DNA of 64,000 nt from Elizabethkingia meningoseptica_A (GCF_045762675.1 NZ_JBJDLK010000005.1:1-64000); one strand, 5' to 3'. Numbered from the stretch's first letter, positions 25,405 through 34,500 are shown. The notes: generated from the sequence alone by a model not told the origin. Translations and numbers: made by a program.

Positions 25405-27069
25405 TTATCGTTCCAACGGAGATACAGCTATACAGCGAACAGTTGAGCCTTCTGCTCTTTCGCGCCACGGAAAGTTAGTATTTACCGGGTGCGGATCATA
25501 AAGTACCCATTGTACCGTCTGTGTTGCATTACTAAAATTGGGTGTTACACTCCATAAATTGCCCTGAGTCCCGCGTGAAAGCAAAGCGCCGTCTGAAGCA
25601 CTGCGATAGCCGCTAAAAGGAATAGTCATTTTGATATTCGGATTAAAAACACTGGTTAATACTTTAGCGGCTGAATAGTTAGTCGCCAGATCCCGGACTG
25701 TTCCGGTCGTAGATTTACTTGTACCAGTATCCAGTACATTCAGTTCCCGGTTCGTGGGCACCCTCCATCCGGCAGGACAAGGATCTGTATCTGTTTTTAC
25801 CGCATTTAAGAAGTCTCCGGTATTCCATGCATTATTAGGAGCACTTGTATTATTCCATTTTGGAATTGCATTTGGAAAGGTAGATGCATCGGCCACCGGA
25901 TCAATTCTGCCAAACTGGTAGTAATCGCCGTTAATCTCCTGAGAAGGGATATCCGGATTGGCGCTCATGTTAGCTCCAAGGTTATGGCGCATCCAGATTA
26001 ATCCGCTGAGACGCACAGCCTGATAGCCTCTGTACATCAGGTATTTATCAGTAGGCTGAAAAGTGATTTTTAAATTATACTTATAGCCGGGGATAATGTT
26101 GAGTCCTTCCAGAGTGATATTCTGATGACGCACCGGGCTGTCATTCTGGTGTTTCATCGCAATTTCTTTAATCGTAAATATCCCGTCTGATACTTGTGCG
26201 GTATTGATTAAAACGGGGTTTGCTTCTATGGTTTTGGCATTAAACCCCGGGAAACTGATGATGCTTCCGGTTGTCGAAAGCCCACTGGCTGTTGTACTTC
26301 CGTCAGCAAGTTCTAATCTGGCTGTATTATGATGCGGTGTTATATTAACCTCTGAAATATTAGTAATGCTATACCATGTTGTAGGAGTAACATCTATTGA
26401 AACTGTAATCTGGCTGAATTTATGTTTTAATATAACATCCAGATAGTTTGTATTGTTACCGGTAACCTTCATGGTTTTTGAAAAATACATCAGGTCGCTG
26501 CTTCCGGATACATTATCAATAAAGGCAGAGGACAATGTTTTTACGGCGGGGTTTGTATATTGCACCAAAGGCAGTTCAGATACTGAACCTATGGAATATA
26601 CAATAAATGTATAAATACTGTCACCATTTAATTGAGTGATAGCTGGTGCATCTTTCTCTTTTCCACTTACATAGTCCTGTTCGGTAATATAATTTCCATT
26701 GCTGTCATATACTACTACTTTATACCTGATCCTTGTTCCCAGTATACTCGGGTCTGAATTTACTGCAGCCAAGCGGGATATTTTTCCGGATGACTGATCG
26801 GTATCATCATCTTGTTCAAGATTCGCTACCAATGAATAATCATCGTTCAGCGCAATTTCTTTACGCTGCCCGGGTATCTTTTCTTTTGCAATGTTTTTCA
26901 GAGATGCCTGTGACCCCAGCGAGGTTTCACTTGTAAAGCTACTTCCTTTAAAATTGACTGTAACGGTTGTCGCTCCGGTATCGACAGCATCATTTGTGCT
27001 TCGGCATGATTGCATCCCATAGGATAATAAAAGCAATACAGCACCTGTAAGAGTAGATCTTCTTCTCAT
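25405..27069 (-). CDS. FISUMP-domain surface lipoprotein (2), without companion peptide
   Basis: A 554-residue paralogue of the lipoproteins at 14700, 28484 and 30585. The signal peptide ends at MQSC (residues 19-22), then RSTND. Next come the same fimbrillin-like middle (RYKVVVYDSNGNYITEQDYV, then YTFIVYSIGSVSELP) and the FISUMP domain (DTDPCPAGWRVPTNRELN, then SAAKVLTS and STVRCIAV). Unlike its three relatives it has no small companion peptide gene directly before it. It closely resembles protein 1 in the N-terminal half. It is preceded by a palindrome and a hairpin that may regulate it. Confidence 0.8.
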   Translation of the reverse strand: MRRRSTLTGAVLLLLSYGMQSCRSTNDAVDTGATTVTVNFKGSSFTSETSLGSQASLKNIAKEKIPGQRKEIALNDDYSLVANLEQDDDTDQSSGKISRLAAVNSDPSILGTRIRYKVVVYDSNGNYITEQDYVSGKEKDAPAITQLNGDSIYTFIVYSIGSVSELPLVQYTNPAVKTLSSAFIDNVSGSSDLMYFSKTMKVTGNNTNYLDVILKHKFSQITVSIDVTPTTWYSITNISEVNITPHHNTARLELADGSTTASGLSTTGSIISFPGFNAKTIEANPVLINTAQVSDGIFTIKEIAMKHQNDSPVRHQNITLEGLNIIPGYKYNLKITFQPTDKYLMYRGYQAVRLSGLIWMRHNLGANMSANPDIPSQEINGDYYQFGRIDPVADASTFPNAIPKWNNTSAPNNAWNTGDFLNAVKTDTDPCPAGWRVPTNRELNVLDTGTSKSTTGTVRDLATNYSAAKVLTSVFNPNIKMTIPFSGYRSASDGALLSRGTQGNLWSVTPNFSNATQTVQWVLYDPHPVNTNFPWRERAEGSTVRCIAVSPLER

Positions 27070-27156
27070 TTGTTATTGTTTGTAATTCATGTTGTGTGCC
27101 GGCCGCCAAACTCATTACAAACAATCTGTTAATGAAAACAGAGCTGTATGATAAAA

Positions 27157-27183
27157 ACAAAAAAGTCACCTGTTCTGGCGACT
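27157..27183 (-). terminator. Terminator or attenuator in the leader of FISUMP lipoprotein 2
   Basis: On the minus strand AGTCGCC and GGTGACT pair around AGAACA, followed by TTTTTTG. It lies about 130 bases after the JmjC gene stop and about 90 before the lipoprotein start, downstream of the lipoprotein's own putative promoter. It could end the JmjC transcript, attenuate the next gene, or both. Confidence 0.65.
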
Positions 27184-27245
27184 TTATCATTTCTTCTGAA
27201 ATGAAATTTTTAAGCCTTAATATTACCAATCATTTTTATGATTTA

Positions 27246-27267
27246 GTACTATTATAGTACAAAAGTA
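27246..27267 (-). promoter_or_regulatory. Promoter -7 box and overlapping palindrome for FISUMP lipoprotein 2
   Basis: On the minus strand TACTTTTG (27267-27260) fits TAnnTTTG. Just downstream, and sharing one base, lies the palindrome GTACTATTATAGTAC (27246-27260), with seven-base arms at the expected transcription start. A repressor bound there would block initiation. The regulator is unknown. Confidence 0.45.
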
Positions 27268-27316
27268 CAATTTATATGGCTATATTATTTGTATTCAGAT
27301 TTTGTTAACGAAGAGT

Positions 27317-28198
27317 TTACTTTGGCAAACCTTTCTTCAGAGCAGCATTTGCCCTGTTAATGGCTTTTTTCTCTTTCCAGTCCATATACCTTTTTTTGTA
27401 ACGGGCTTTCATAAAGTTATCAAACTTACGTTGAACGGTAAGATTCCAAAGTGAGTGTGCCTTTACAGCCCAGCTCTTATCCCATGCACGTAGTGAAATA
27501 GAGAATGAACCATCCAGATATTTCATCCAGTGCCACCATCCTGTAGGCATAAACAAAGTATCACCATGCTCCAGGAAACATTCAATACCTTCGATACCAT
27601 CTAAGGCAGGGAATTTCTCGAAATCAGGATTTGCAATATCATAATCTTCCAGTGCATACGTTGCATACGGAATCTGATATAAGCGGTCTTTCCATTTGTA
27701 TTCAAAAAGAAGGACATGCTTTCTTCCGTTGAAATGGGTATGGAAAATATGCGGCATATCGATATCATAATGAAGGAAAGTTACAGATCCTTTCCCGCCG
27801 AAGAACATACTTGGATATTTATCCAGAAAGCCACCCATCAGGTTTTTTGGGGAGATATAGTCATCCAGTAATTTCGGTGCAAATTTAATCGGATCGAAAA
27901 AGAAGATTCTAAGATCAGTTGGCTCTTTCTGAATAAGATCTATATAATCACCAAACTTCATTTCGGCTGCCGATGCATTAATCGGAGCTGCCGGATCTGC
28001 TTTGGAACTATCATATAATGGAACAGTAACATCACCAACCACTTCTTTCATATATTCCATAGTCCACTTCTGATAAGCGGGCCATTTTTTAGCCATATTT
28101 TTAATCACCACCGGCTTACGTGGTTTTAAGTACTTTTCGCGAAAGTCTTCCTGAGAAATGTCGTCTATGACATCAATAGGCTTAAGGATTAATCCCAT
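27317..28198 (-). CDS. Cupin-like (JmjC / FIH-type) Fe(II)-2-oxoglutarate oxygenase
   Basis: A 293-residue cytosolic protein of the cupin-8/JmjC group. The iron site is visible as H143 and D145 in FLHYDID and H223 in GWWHW. A lysine in NGRKHVLLFEY is the likely 2-oxoglutarate ligand. Relatives hydroxylate amino-acid side chains of proteins or small molecules. A long basic C-terminal tail (RKFDNFMKARYKKRYMDWKE) is present. It lies between two FISUMP lipoprotein genes on the same strand but is separated from both by terminators, so a functional link is only suggested. Confidence 0.85.
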   Translation of the reverse strand: MGLILKPIDVIDDISQEDFREKYLKPRKPVVIKNMAKKWPAYQKWTMEYMKEVVGDVTVPLYDSSKADPAAPINASAAEMKFGDYIDLIQKEPTDLRIFFFDPIKFAPKLLDDYISPKNLMGGFLDKYPSMFFGGKGSVTFLHYDIDMPHIFHTHFNGRKHVLLFEYKWKDRLYQIPYATYALEDYDIANPDFEKFPALDGIEGIECFLEHGDTLFMPTGWWHWMKYLDGSFSISLRAWDKSWAVKAHSLWNLTVQRKFDNFMKARYKKRYMDWKEKKAINRANAALKKGLPK

Positions 28199-28345
28199 TA
28201 TCTTTAATATTATGATGCTAAATTATTAAATTTAAATGATATTCGGCCATAAATAAATAAATTATTTATATCAATTCTAAATAATAACATCTACGTAGCT
28301 TTTTTAAGCTTTATGTAATGGTTATTGAACCACTTTTATTATACA

Positions 28346-28378
28346 TAAAAATAAACAGCCGGAATATTCCGGCTGTTT
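28346..28378 (-). terminator. Terminator after FISUMP lipoprotein 3
   Basis: A perfect 26-base palindrome at 28353-28378 (core CAGCCGGAATATTCCGGCTG), followed on the minus strand by ATTTTTAT. It is located about 105 bases after the stop codon. Confidence 0.8.
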
Positions 28379-28483
28379 GTATAAGACTGTTAATCAGCAA
28401 AAATATAATGATTGTATATTTCACATCAACATATTTCAACAGCCTTTCAGAAACAAATGAAAAATTGTAATAAGTGATTGTTT

Positions 28484-30226
28484 TTATTGATCCTGGATAC
28501 AGCGTACACTTGCTCCCATAGTTCTGGGAAAAGATGTATTATCTATACTTGATGGAAATAAACGAAAATATCTGGCATTACCGGATCCTGTTATTTCTTC
28601 ACTTATCCAGTAAACTCCGCCGCCACCACGATCAACCTGGCTACCACCTCCGGTAGTTCTCCAGCCTGCTGCCGGAAATGTAAGCTTAACATCATTATTT
28701 TTTTTACTTGTCATCACTTTAGCAGCTGTATACCCTGGTGTATTTGTAGTACCCGAGAATGAAATCCAGGAACCAAAAGATGATTGTTGTGTATTGTTTA
28801 TCAGCTTACTAAATTCTGTAAAACTTGGCACACGTGTTCCGGAAGTACATGGATCTTTTATGGTTCTTACCGGGCTAGCATCATTTCCACTGTTCCATGA
28901 TTTATCAGGAGCCGGTATTGTATTCCAACCCGTAACTGCACCATCTCCGTTATATGTATTAACTGCGGCTACAGGGCTTCCCCACTGATAAAAACTACCA
29001 TGTAATGCCTGTAGAGAGGGATTTTGATCAGGATTATTAGCGGCAGGATTTAAGGTTGTAACACCAAGATTATAACGATCCCATCGGTAACCGCCTATAA
29101 CTGCATACAGTGCGTCTGAATCGTTGGCATTTTTTGTTACATTAGATGCGTTGACATAACGATCACTGTTAAATCTTAATTTCAGGGTATATGAATATCC
29201 AGGCTTTAAACCTGCTCCTGCATTGGTAAAACTGAAAGTAACAGGGTTGGGGTTTATATCATTCCCTACTTTAATTGCGCCTGCAGGTACAGATATGCTA
29301 AGAGTAGAATTAGCCGCTCCTGCAGTATTTACAATATAGGTTTGAGCAGCAGCATTCAGATTACTTACTGTTATACCAGATGAATACGCTGTACCCGTTA
29401 CTATTGTTCCGGTATTAAAATTAAAAGTGGATGCTGAATATAACTGAGTAGATTTTACAGTAGCATTTACCGTATTTTCTGACAAATACCCCCCTTTCAA
29501 AGCCCCAGCCGCATCACTGTTATCCACCAGAATATCCACACGGGTAAATATATGCTTCAGCGGCGTAGTAAGTGGTGTAGGTGCAGTTGTATCTCCGGGA
29601 GCTCCTAAAATCTTCACATTCCGTTCAACAGCCCACATCAGGTCAGCCGTATCAACACGATAGTTTCCTAAAAAAGTAAAATTATATGCGGGATCTGAAT
29701 TAAGATTTACAGCGGGTACAGCCGGTGGGTTAGCCACAGTAGAGCCTAAAGAATAAATAACAAAGTTATAAGTCTGCCCTTTTACAAGTTGATCTCCAAA
29801 GAAAACCTGATTGGCCTGACTGGCGTCTCCTACTGCCTGATCAATATAGGTACCATCTGCTTTATAGGCAACAATTCTATATTTTACCGCCCCTCTTAAG
29901 GATAGTGACTTATTAACCGCCATGGGCTCTTTACGAACAGATGCCTGGGTTTGAGTTTTAATCGAAGAAATATTTGGTGAAAGCTCTGCTGTAATATTAA
30001 ACGGGCCAGATACAGCTTCTTGTCTGATCACCTCTGCTATATTTAAACCTGCCTTTAGTGATGCCTGTGGTGCCAGCAGATCTCCGTTATCAAATTCACC
30101 TTCGGATAAACTAAAGCTTACGCCGCTTAAATTACTACCTGACAAGTTATTTTCAGTATCGCTACTACGACAGGAGTAGGTAAGAAGGATCAATCCTGTT
30201 AATGGTAATAGGTATATTTTTTTCAT
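28484..30226 (-). CDS. FISUMP-domain surface lipoprotein (3)
   Basis: A 580-residue lipoprotein starting MKKIYLLPLTGLILLTYSC, with the acylated Cys at residue 19, followed by RSSDTENN. The middle is fimbrillin-like (VKYRIVAYKADGTYIDQAVG, FVIYSLGSTV, LKHIFTRVDILVDNSDA). The C-terminal FISUMP domain shows DPCTSGTRVPSFTEF, AAKVMTSKKN and VRCIQDQ. It is a close tandem duplicate of protein 4 (long identical runs such as YIVNTAGAANSTLSISVPAG). It follows its companion peptide gene by 28 bases. It probably faces outward from the outer membrane; adhesion or fimbrial function is inferred. Confidence 0.8.
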   Translation of the reverse strand: MKKIYLLPLTGLILLTYSCRSSDTENNLSGSNLSGVSFSLSEGEFDNGDLLAPQASLKAGLNIAEVIRQEAVSGPFNITAELSPNISSIKTQTQASVRKEPMAVNKSLSLRGAVKYRIVAYKADGTYIDQAVGDASQANQVFFGDQLVKGQTYNFVIYSLGSTVANPPAVPAVNLNSDPAYNFTFLGNYRVDTADLMWAVERNVKILGAPGDTTAPTPLTTPLKHIFTRVDILVDNSDAAGALKGGYLSENTVNATVKSTQLYSASTFNFNTGTIVTGTAYSSGITVSNLNAAAQTYIVNTAGAANSTLSISVPAGAIKVGNDINPNPVTFSFTNAGAGLKPGYSYTLKLRFNSDRYVNASNVTKNANDSDALYAVIGGYRWDRYNLGVTTLNPAANNPDQNPSLQALHGSFYQWGSPVAAVNTYNGDGAVTGWNTIPAPDKSWNSGNDASPVRTIKDPCTSGTRVPSFTEFSKLINNTQQSSFGSWISFSGTTNTPGYTAAKVMTSKKNNDVKLTFPAAGWRTTGGGSQVDRGGGGVYWISEEITGSGNARYFRLFPSSIDNTSFPRTMGASVRCIQDQ

Positions 30227-30254
30227 TTTTGTTTTTTTTCAGTCTAAACCTTTT

Positions 30255-30458
30255 TTATTTCCACCATTCTCCATTATTGGTATCCGGATCCTTTACTTCT
30301 ATCCCCCCATTTATCCAATCTTCTTCCTGTACTCCGTTTCCTCCGCCCGGTTGTACGGGAGAACTGGCTGCAAAGCCTTCTTCCATTTCTACAAGAGCAA
30401 CTTCCAGTACAGGAGGGGTATACTCTTTTTTTAAATACGTTTCATTGTTTTCCATCAT
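30255..30458 (-). CDS. Small companion peptide of FISUMP lipoprotein 3
   Basis: A 67-residue peptide without a signal sequence. It contains EYTPPVLEVALVEMEEGFAA, then SSPVQPGGGNGVQEEDW and the C-terminal GEWWK. It is about 80 percent identical by eye to the peptide at 32393 and shares the YxPPxLE front and the Trp-containing acidic end with that at 14446. It lies 28 bases before its lipoprotein gene. A Gly/Pro-rich hinge after FAASS looks like a possible cleavage region. The function is unknown. Confidence 0.7.
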   Translation of the reverse strand: MMENNETYLKKEYTPPVLEVALVEMEEGFAASSPVQPGGGNGVQEEDWINGGIEVKDPDTNNGEWWK

Positions 30459-30511
30459 TTGTTTATTGTTAATTGTTAATTGTCTGAATTCATATCTTTT
30501 AAGGCATGTTT

Positions 30512-30548
30512 AAAAAAGGCAGGCAGCCCTACAAAGCAGCTACCTGCC
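30512..30548 (-). terminator. Terminator after FISUMP lipoprotein 4
   Basis: On the minus strand GGCAGGTAGC pairs with GGCTGCCTGCC, with one bulge, followed by TTTTTTAAAC. It separates the peptide-lipoprotein pair 4 from pair 3, about 40 bases past the stop. Confidence 0.8.
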
Positions 30549-30584
30549 AACAACTACTTATTTACTATAATATATTATCATTGG

Positions 30585-32375
30585 TTATTCTGCTATACAG
30601 CGGATCGTACGCCCTATAATTCTTTGTGCTTCGCCTGATCCCTGATTGCTTGAACCACCAAACCTGCTTATAGCACTATATTGGAGTATGGATATTTTAC
30701 CTGCTGCAGAATTAAAAGTACTGCTTCCTATGTGCATTGCATTGGCACGCCCTCTTATATCTCCGGACTGGAAAGGCGCATTGTTACTGCCTACTGCAAG
30801 ATCTGCATATCCGCTTATAGGAATCGTAAGTTTAACATTCTGATTTTTTTTACTGGTATAAACCCCGGCAGCAGTATAATTACTCATATTACCATATGTA
30901 CTGGAAACAACGTTTCCTATAATGGTCCGCGATGTATTATTTAAAAGTGTTTGCAGCTCTGTTTCAGTAGGAACCCGGTAGCCCGGACGACATGGATCAT
31001 TATTTATATTTTTTACAGGACTGCTTTCCGTACCCAAATTCCAGGCGCTACCTGGTGCAGGGTTACCATTCCAATTGCTGTTTTTATAATTAAATGTTGA
31101 TGATGCACCTGCTATGGGTTGCTGGTTACCAAACTGGTAATAATTTCCGTGCAGGTTTATTGTGGAAGGGATCTGATCGGGATTATTAGATGCAGGATTC
31201 CGATCCGTTACACCAAGATTATAACGCTCCCACATACGTCCGCCAATTACAGCATATAGAGCATCCGGATCAGCAGCATTTTTTGTTTCATTTACTTCGT
31301 TAATATAACGGTCACTGTTAAATCTTAATTTCAAGGTATAAGAATAGCCTGGCTGTAAGCCCACTCCACCGTTATCAAAATTTACAACAACAGGTTTAAG
31401 GTTTACATCATTCCCTACCTTGATAGCGCCTGCCGGTACAGAAATGCTAAGGGTTGAATTAGCTGCACCTGCTGTATTTACAATATAAGTTTGTGCAGCT
31501 GCAGTAAGGTTATTAGCTTTCAGACCAGATGAATATATTTCTCCGTTGGTTATGGTACCCGTATTCAGATTAAATGATGATAACGAATACAGCTGAGTTG
31601 ATTTTATTGTAGCATTTACGGTATTCTCTGATAAATAACCTCCTTTTTGGGTTCCTGTTGCATCGCTGTTATCCACCATAATGTTTACCCGTGTAAAAAT
31701 GTGCCTCAGCGGTGTGGTAAGCGATGTCGGAGGTGTTGTATCTCCGGGTGCTCCCTGAATTTTCACATTTCGTTCTACGGCCCACATCAGATCAGCTGTA
31801 TCAGCACGATAACTTTCCAAAAAGGTAAAATCATATACAGGATCTTCATTAAGATTTTTATTTGACACAACCGGTGGATTATCTACGGTGGACCCTAAAG
31901 AGTAAATCACAAAATTATACGTCTCTCCTTTTATAAGTTTATCCCCAAAGAAAACCTGATCTGGCTGGCTGGCATCTCCTGCTGCCTGATCGAGATAGGT
32001 TCCATCGGATTTATAAGCAATAATCCTGTATTTCACAGCTCCTCTTTGGGATAATGATTTATTAACTGCCATTGCTCCCTGAACAACCGATGCCTGAGCC
32101 TGGGGTTTAAACGGAGAGATATCCGGGTATAGCTCTGCAGTTATACTGAATGGTCCGGAAGTAATTTCCTGCCGGTGAACTACCGTTGCAGCTGTATTTC
32201 CTTTGAGAGAAGCTTGTGGAATTATAATATCTCCATTGCTAAAATCAGCTTCTGACAGGCTAAAACTTACTCCGTTTAAATTACTCCCGGATATATTATT
32301 TTCAGTATCTGTGCTACGACAGGAGTTTGCGATAAAAAATATCCCGGCTAATGGTAATAGGTATCTTTTTTTCAT
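30585..32375 (-). CDS. FISUMP-domain surface lipoprotein (4)
   Basis: A 596-residue lipoprotein and the tandem paralogue of protein 3. The start at 32375 gives MKKRYLLPLAGIFFIANSC, matching protein 3; the frame is open to 32405, but the extra ten residues are not conserved. The Cys is followed by RSTDTENN. The fimbrillin-like middle is almost colinear with protein 3, while the FISUMP end differs more (DPCRPGYRVPTETELQ, AAGVYTSKKN, GRTIRCIAE). This pattern of a conserved body and a divergent tip suggests diversification of the exposed domain. Its companion peptide gene ends 17 bases upstream. Confidence 0.8.
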   Translation of the reverse strand: MKKRYLLPLAGIFFIANSCRSTDTENNISGSNLNGVSFSLSEADFSNGDIIIPQASLKGNTAATVVHRQEITSGPFSITAELYPDISPFKPQAQASVVQGAMAVNKSLSQRGAVKYRIIAYKSDGTYLDQAAGDASQPDQVFFGDKLIKGETYNFVIYSLGSTVDNPPVVSNKNLNEDPVYDFTFLESYRADTADLMWAVERNVKIQGAPGDTTPPTSLTTPLRHIFTRVNIMVDNSDATGTQKGGYLSENTVNATIKSTQLYSLSSFNLNTGTITNGEIYSSGLKANNLTAAAQTYIVNTAGAANSTLSISVPAGAIKVGNDVNLKPVVVNFDNGGVGLQPGYSYTLKLRFNSDRYINEVNETKNAADPDALYAVIGGRMWERYNLGVTDRNPASNNPDQIPSTINLHGNYYQFGNQQPIAGASSTFNYKNSNWNGNPAPGSAWNLGTESSPVKNINNDPCRPGYRVPTETELQTLLNNTSRTIIGNVVSSTYGNMSNYTAAGVYTSKKNQNVKLTIPISGYADLAVGSNNAPFQSGDIRGRANAMHIGSSTFNSAAGKISILQYSAISRFGGSSNQGSGEAQRIIGRTIRCIAE

Positions 32376-32392
32376 TTTGTTTTCTTTAATTT

Positions 32393-32602
32393 TTATTTCC
32401 ACCACTCTCCTCCGTTCGTATCAGGATCTTTCACTTCTATACCTCCGTTTGTCCAATCCTCTTCCTGGACTCCGCTTCCCCCGCCGGGCTGTACCGGTGA
32501 ACTTGCAGCAAACCCCTGTTCCATTTCTATTAATATCACTTCCAGTAATGGTGGTGTATATTGTTCTTTGTGATTTTTTTCTTGGTTTTCATTTTTCATC
32601 AT
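32393..32602 (-). CDS. Small companion peptide of FISUMP lipoprotein 4
   Basis: A 69-residue peptide with no signal sequence. It has a charged start (MMKNENQEKNHKE), then QYTPPLLEVILIEMEQGFAA, a Gly-rich hinge SSPVQPGGGSG, an acidic block VQEEDWTNGGIEVKDPD and the end GEWWK. It is nearly the same as the peptide at 30255. It heads the lipoprotein 4 transcript behind a promoter block shared with the upstream TPR-HTH regulator gene. The start may be the first or second ATG. Unknown function. Confidence 0.7.
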   Translation of the reverse strand: MMKNENQEKNHKEQYTPPLLEVILIEMEQGFAASSPVQPGGGSGVQEEDWTNGGIEVKDPDTNGGEWWK

Positions 32603-32806
32603 AATCTATTTTTCTATTATTTGCATATTCACAGAACTGTTGTTTCCGGGATTCTAAACAGTTGTGCCATGCCACGAAAATGCCGCATAAGCTTCCTGTT
32701 TAAAACCATTAACAGTTTAAAAACAAGTGATAAATTTTACAGTTATAATTATTTTTGTGTTTTTATAGTCCAGAAAACAGCAGTGCTTTTCCGGCTGACT
32801 ATTTTG

Positions 32807-32894
32807 GTGTGCAAAGATTAGTATTTATTGTGTTTCATTCTGTAATTCACCCCCTACACAAAACTACCACACAATCAAAACAAATTGATTATCA
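32807..32894 (-). promoter_or_regulatory. Regulatory block upstream of peptide-lipoprotein operon 4 (copy 1)
   Basis: The two ends, 32807-32826 and 32877-32894, are identical in sequence to 34501-34520 and 34572-34589, and the spacing differs by one base (50 versus 51). The middle is partly conserved around CACAAAACT. On the minus strand it reads from a GATAATCAATTTGTTTT site to CTAATCTTTGCACAC, a near match to a -7 box. No -33 TTTG is at the right distance, so an activator is probably needed. Confidence 0.65.
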
Positions 32895-32905
32895 ATAAAT
32901 TAAAA

Positions 32906-34378
32906 TCAAACATCAAGATATTCCAGTTTTCTCATCCAGATATTAAAATCTATGTCTGAAGGCACATTATACTTTTTACGGAGCCTGCTTTTTCGCATTT
33001 CTACGGCATGAACTGTCACTGATGTATATACTGCAATATCTTTAGTTGAAAAATTAAGATAAGCCATGGCACAAAAGGCTAATTCACTGCTTCTTATTTT
33101 CGGATTCCGGTTTTTCAGGGCCGTTATAAACCCGGGATATAATTCTTTGAAAAGAATGATAAATTCGGGACTATTTTTCTTGGCCAGAGCAATAAGGTTA
33201 TTAAATTTGTCTCCTTCTATTTTCTTTTCTAATTCCTCTGTTATGGCTTCCATTTCAGAAAACAGTTCTTCTTTTTCCTTCAACAGTAACTTTTGTTTCC
33301 GGATATGTTTGTAGGATATTACAGAAATGCCGGAGAACAATACAGTACCCACCATCATTACATAGACATATCCTGTATATCTGTTTTGATGTTCATTTTC
33401 TTTTAGTTCCAGTATATGATTAAGAGCAAGCTCAATCAATTCTTTATTTTCAGCATCCAGCTCATCTTTTAATTTTTGGTGTTTACGCAGGTATTGATTA
33501 GATTCTTCAATATTGGATTCCCGGTTCATGTAGAAATCGGCTAAGACTTTGTATTGATTGCATGTCGCTTCTTTAGCGCCCAGTTTCACCGAATTATAAA
33601 TCGCTTCCTTATAATACTGAAGTGCCTGTTTGTTGTTTCCCAGTGCTGCTTCCAGATCTCCGTATGCATCCAGTGTATTATACATTAGCGGTGCTTTGTA
33701 TTTTTTCAGCAGGTACAGAGATTTTTCCAGAGATACTCTGGCAGCCTGATATTCTTTTTGATGAATATATTGCCTTCCTTCCTGGGCATAAGCAGTTGCA
33801 TAATAGTAAAATGCATCTTCTTCTTTGAAATTTTCTTTCAGAAATTTTTCCTGCAGTACAATATAAAACCATGCAGAATCCCGCTGATTCATTTTTTCAA
33901 ATGTATGGGCTAAGTTTTCATAAGTAAAAAGTACAGACAGGTTCTTCGTTTCTTTATTTGTTATCCTTTCAGAAATCTTCAACTGTTCTCTGTACTGCTG
34001 AACAGACTGTTTGTACATCTTTAAACTCGTATATGCCCTGCCCCTCAGCCTGCGCACTTCAACCTGCATTGAAAGCTGTGATTTATAAAAATCAGTCTGC
34101 TCTGCTTTCTGCAGATAAACCAGTCCTTCTTTGTAAATACCAATAGTGAACAGCACATTAGCTATGTATACATTTGCATTTCCTATTCCCTTATCATATT
34201 GATTCTTCCTGGATAAAATCAATGCTTTTTGGGCTGTTTCCAGAGATGATATGAGTTTCATGTCTGCATATTCCTGCCATGAGTGTTTCAGCAGCCGATC
34301 TATCTCGGATTCTATTTTAGAGTGTGCTTTAACAGAAGTAAGCACACATAAAAAAAGTATAAAGCTATACTTCATCAT
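32906..34378 (-). CDS. Membrane-anchored TPR sensor with LuxR-like HTH (1)
   Basis: A 490-residue one-component regulator. A signal segment (MMKYSFILFLCVLTSVKAHS) leads to a periplasmic tetratricopeptide array (about 25-330), then a membrane span (YVYVMMVGTVLFSGISVISY) and a short coiled coil. The cytoplasmic C-terminus is a helix-turn-helix: SELAFCAMAYLNFSTKDIAV, then YTSVTVHAVEMRKSRLRKKY. The start at 34378 is preferred over 34408, which adds ten polar residues before the signal. It lies directly upstream of peptide-lipoprotein operon 4 and shares that operon's promoter block, so it likely controls that operon and itself. Confidence 0.75.
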   Translation of the reverse strand: MMKYSFILFLCVLTSVKAHSKIESEIDRLLKHSWQEYADMKLISSLETAQKALILSRKNQYDKGIGNANVYIANVLFTIGIYKEGLVYLQKAEQTDFYKSQLSMQVEVRRLRGRAYTSLKMYKQSVQQYREQLKISERITNKETKNLSVLFTYENLAHTFEKMNQRDSAWFYIVLQEKFLKENFKEEDAFYYYATAYAQEGRQYIHQKEYQAARVSLEKSLYLLKKYKAPLMYNTLDAYGDLEAALGNNKQALQYYKEAIYNSVKLGAKEATCNQYKVLADFYMNRESNIEESNQYLRKHQKLKDELDAENKELIELALNHILELKENEHQNRYTGYVYVMMVGTVLFSGISVISYKHIRKQKLLLKEKEELFSEMEAITEELEKKIEGDKFNNLIALAKKNSPEFIILFKELYPGFITALKNRNPKIRSSELAFCAMAYLNFSTKDIAVYTSVTVHAVEMRKSRLRKKYNVPSDIDFNIWMRKLEYLDV

Positions 34379-34500
34379 TATTTGTTTTGTTTGTGTTTCA
34401 TCTTGCATGTGATGAAGAATACCTCAGCCATTATCATCTTCACCTGTAGTTTACATCACATTTCCCTTACAGATTATCCTATTAAGCCGCAGGAATTTGA

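Noticed and set aside
26990..27229. A 79-codon minus-strand frame as the missing companion peptide of lipoprotein 2
   Set aside because: It lacks the YxPPxLE motif and the acidic Trp tail, and it crosses the terminator-like hairpin and the lipoprotein start.
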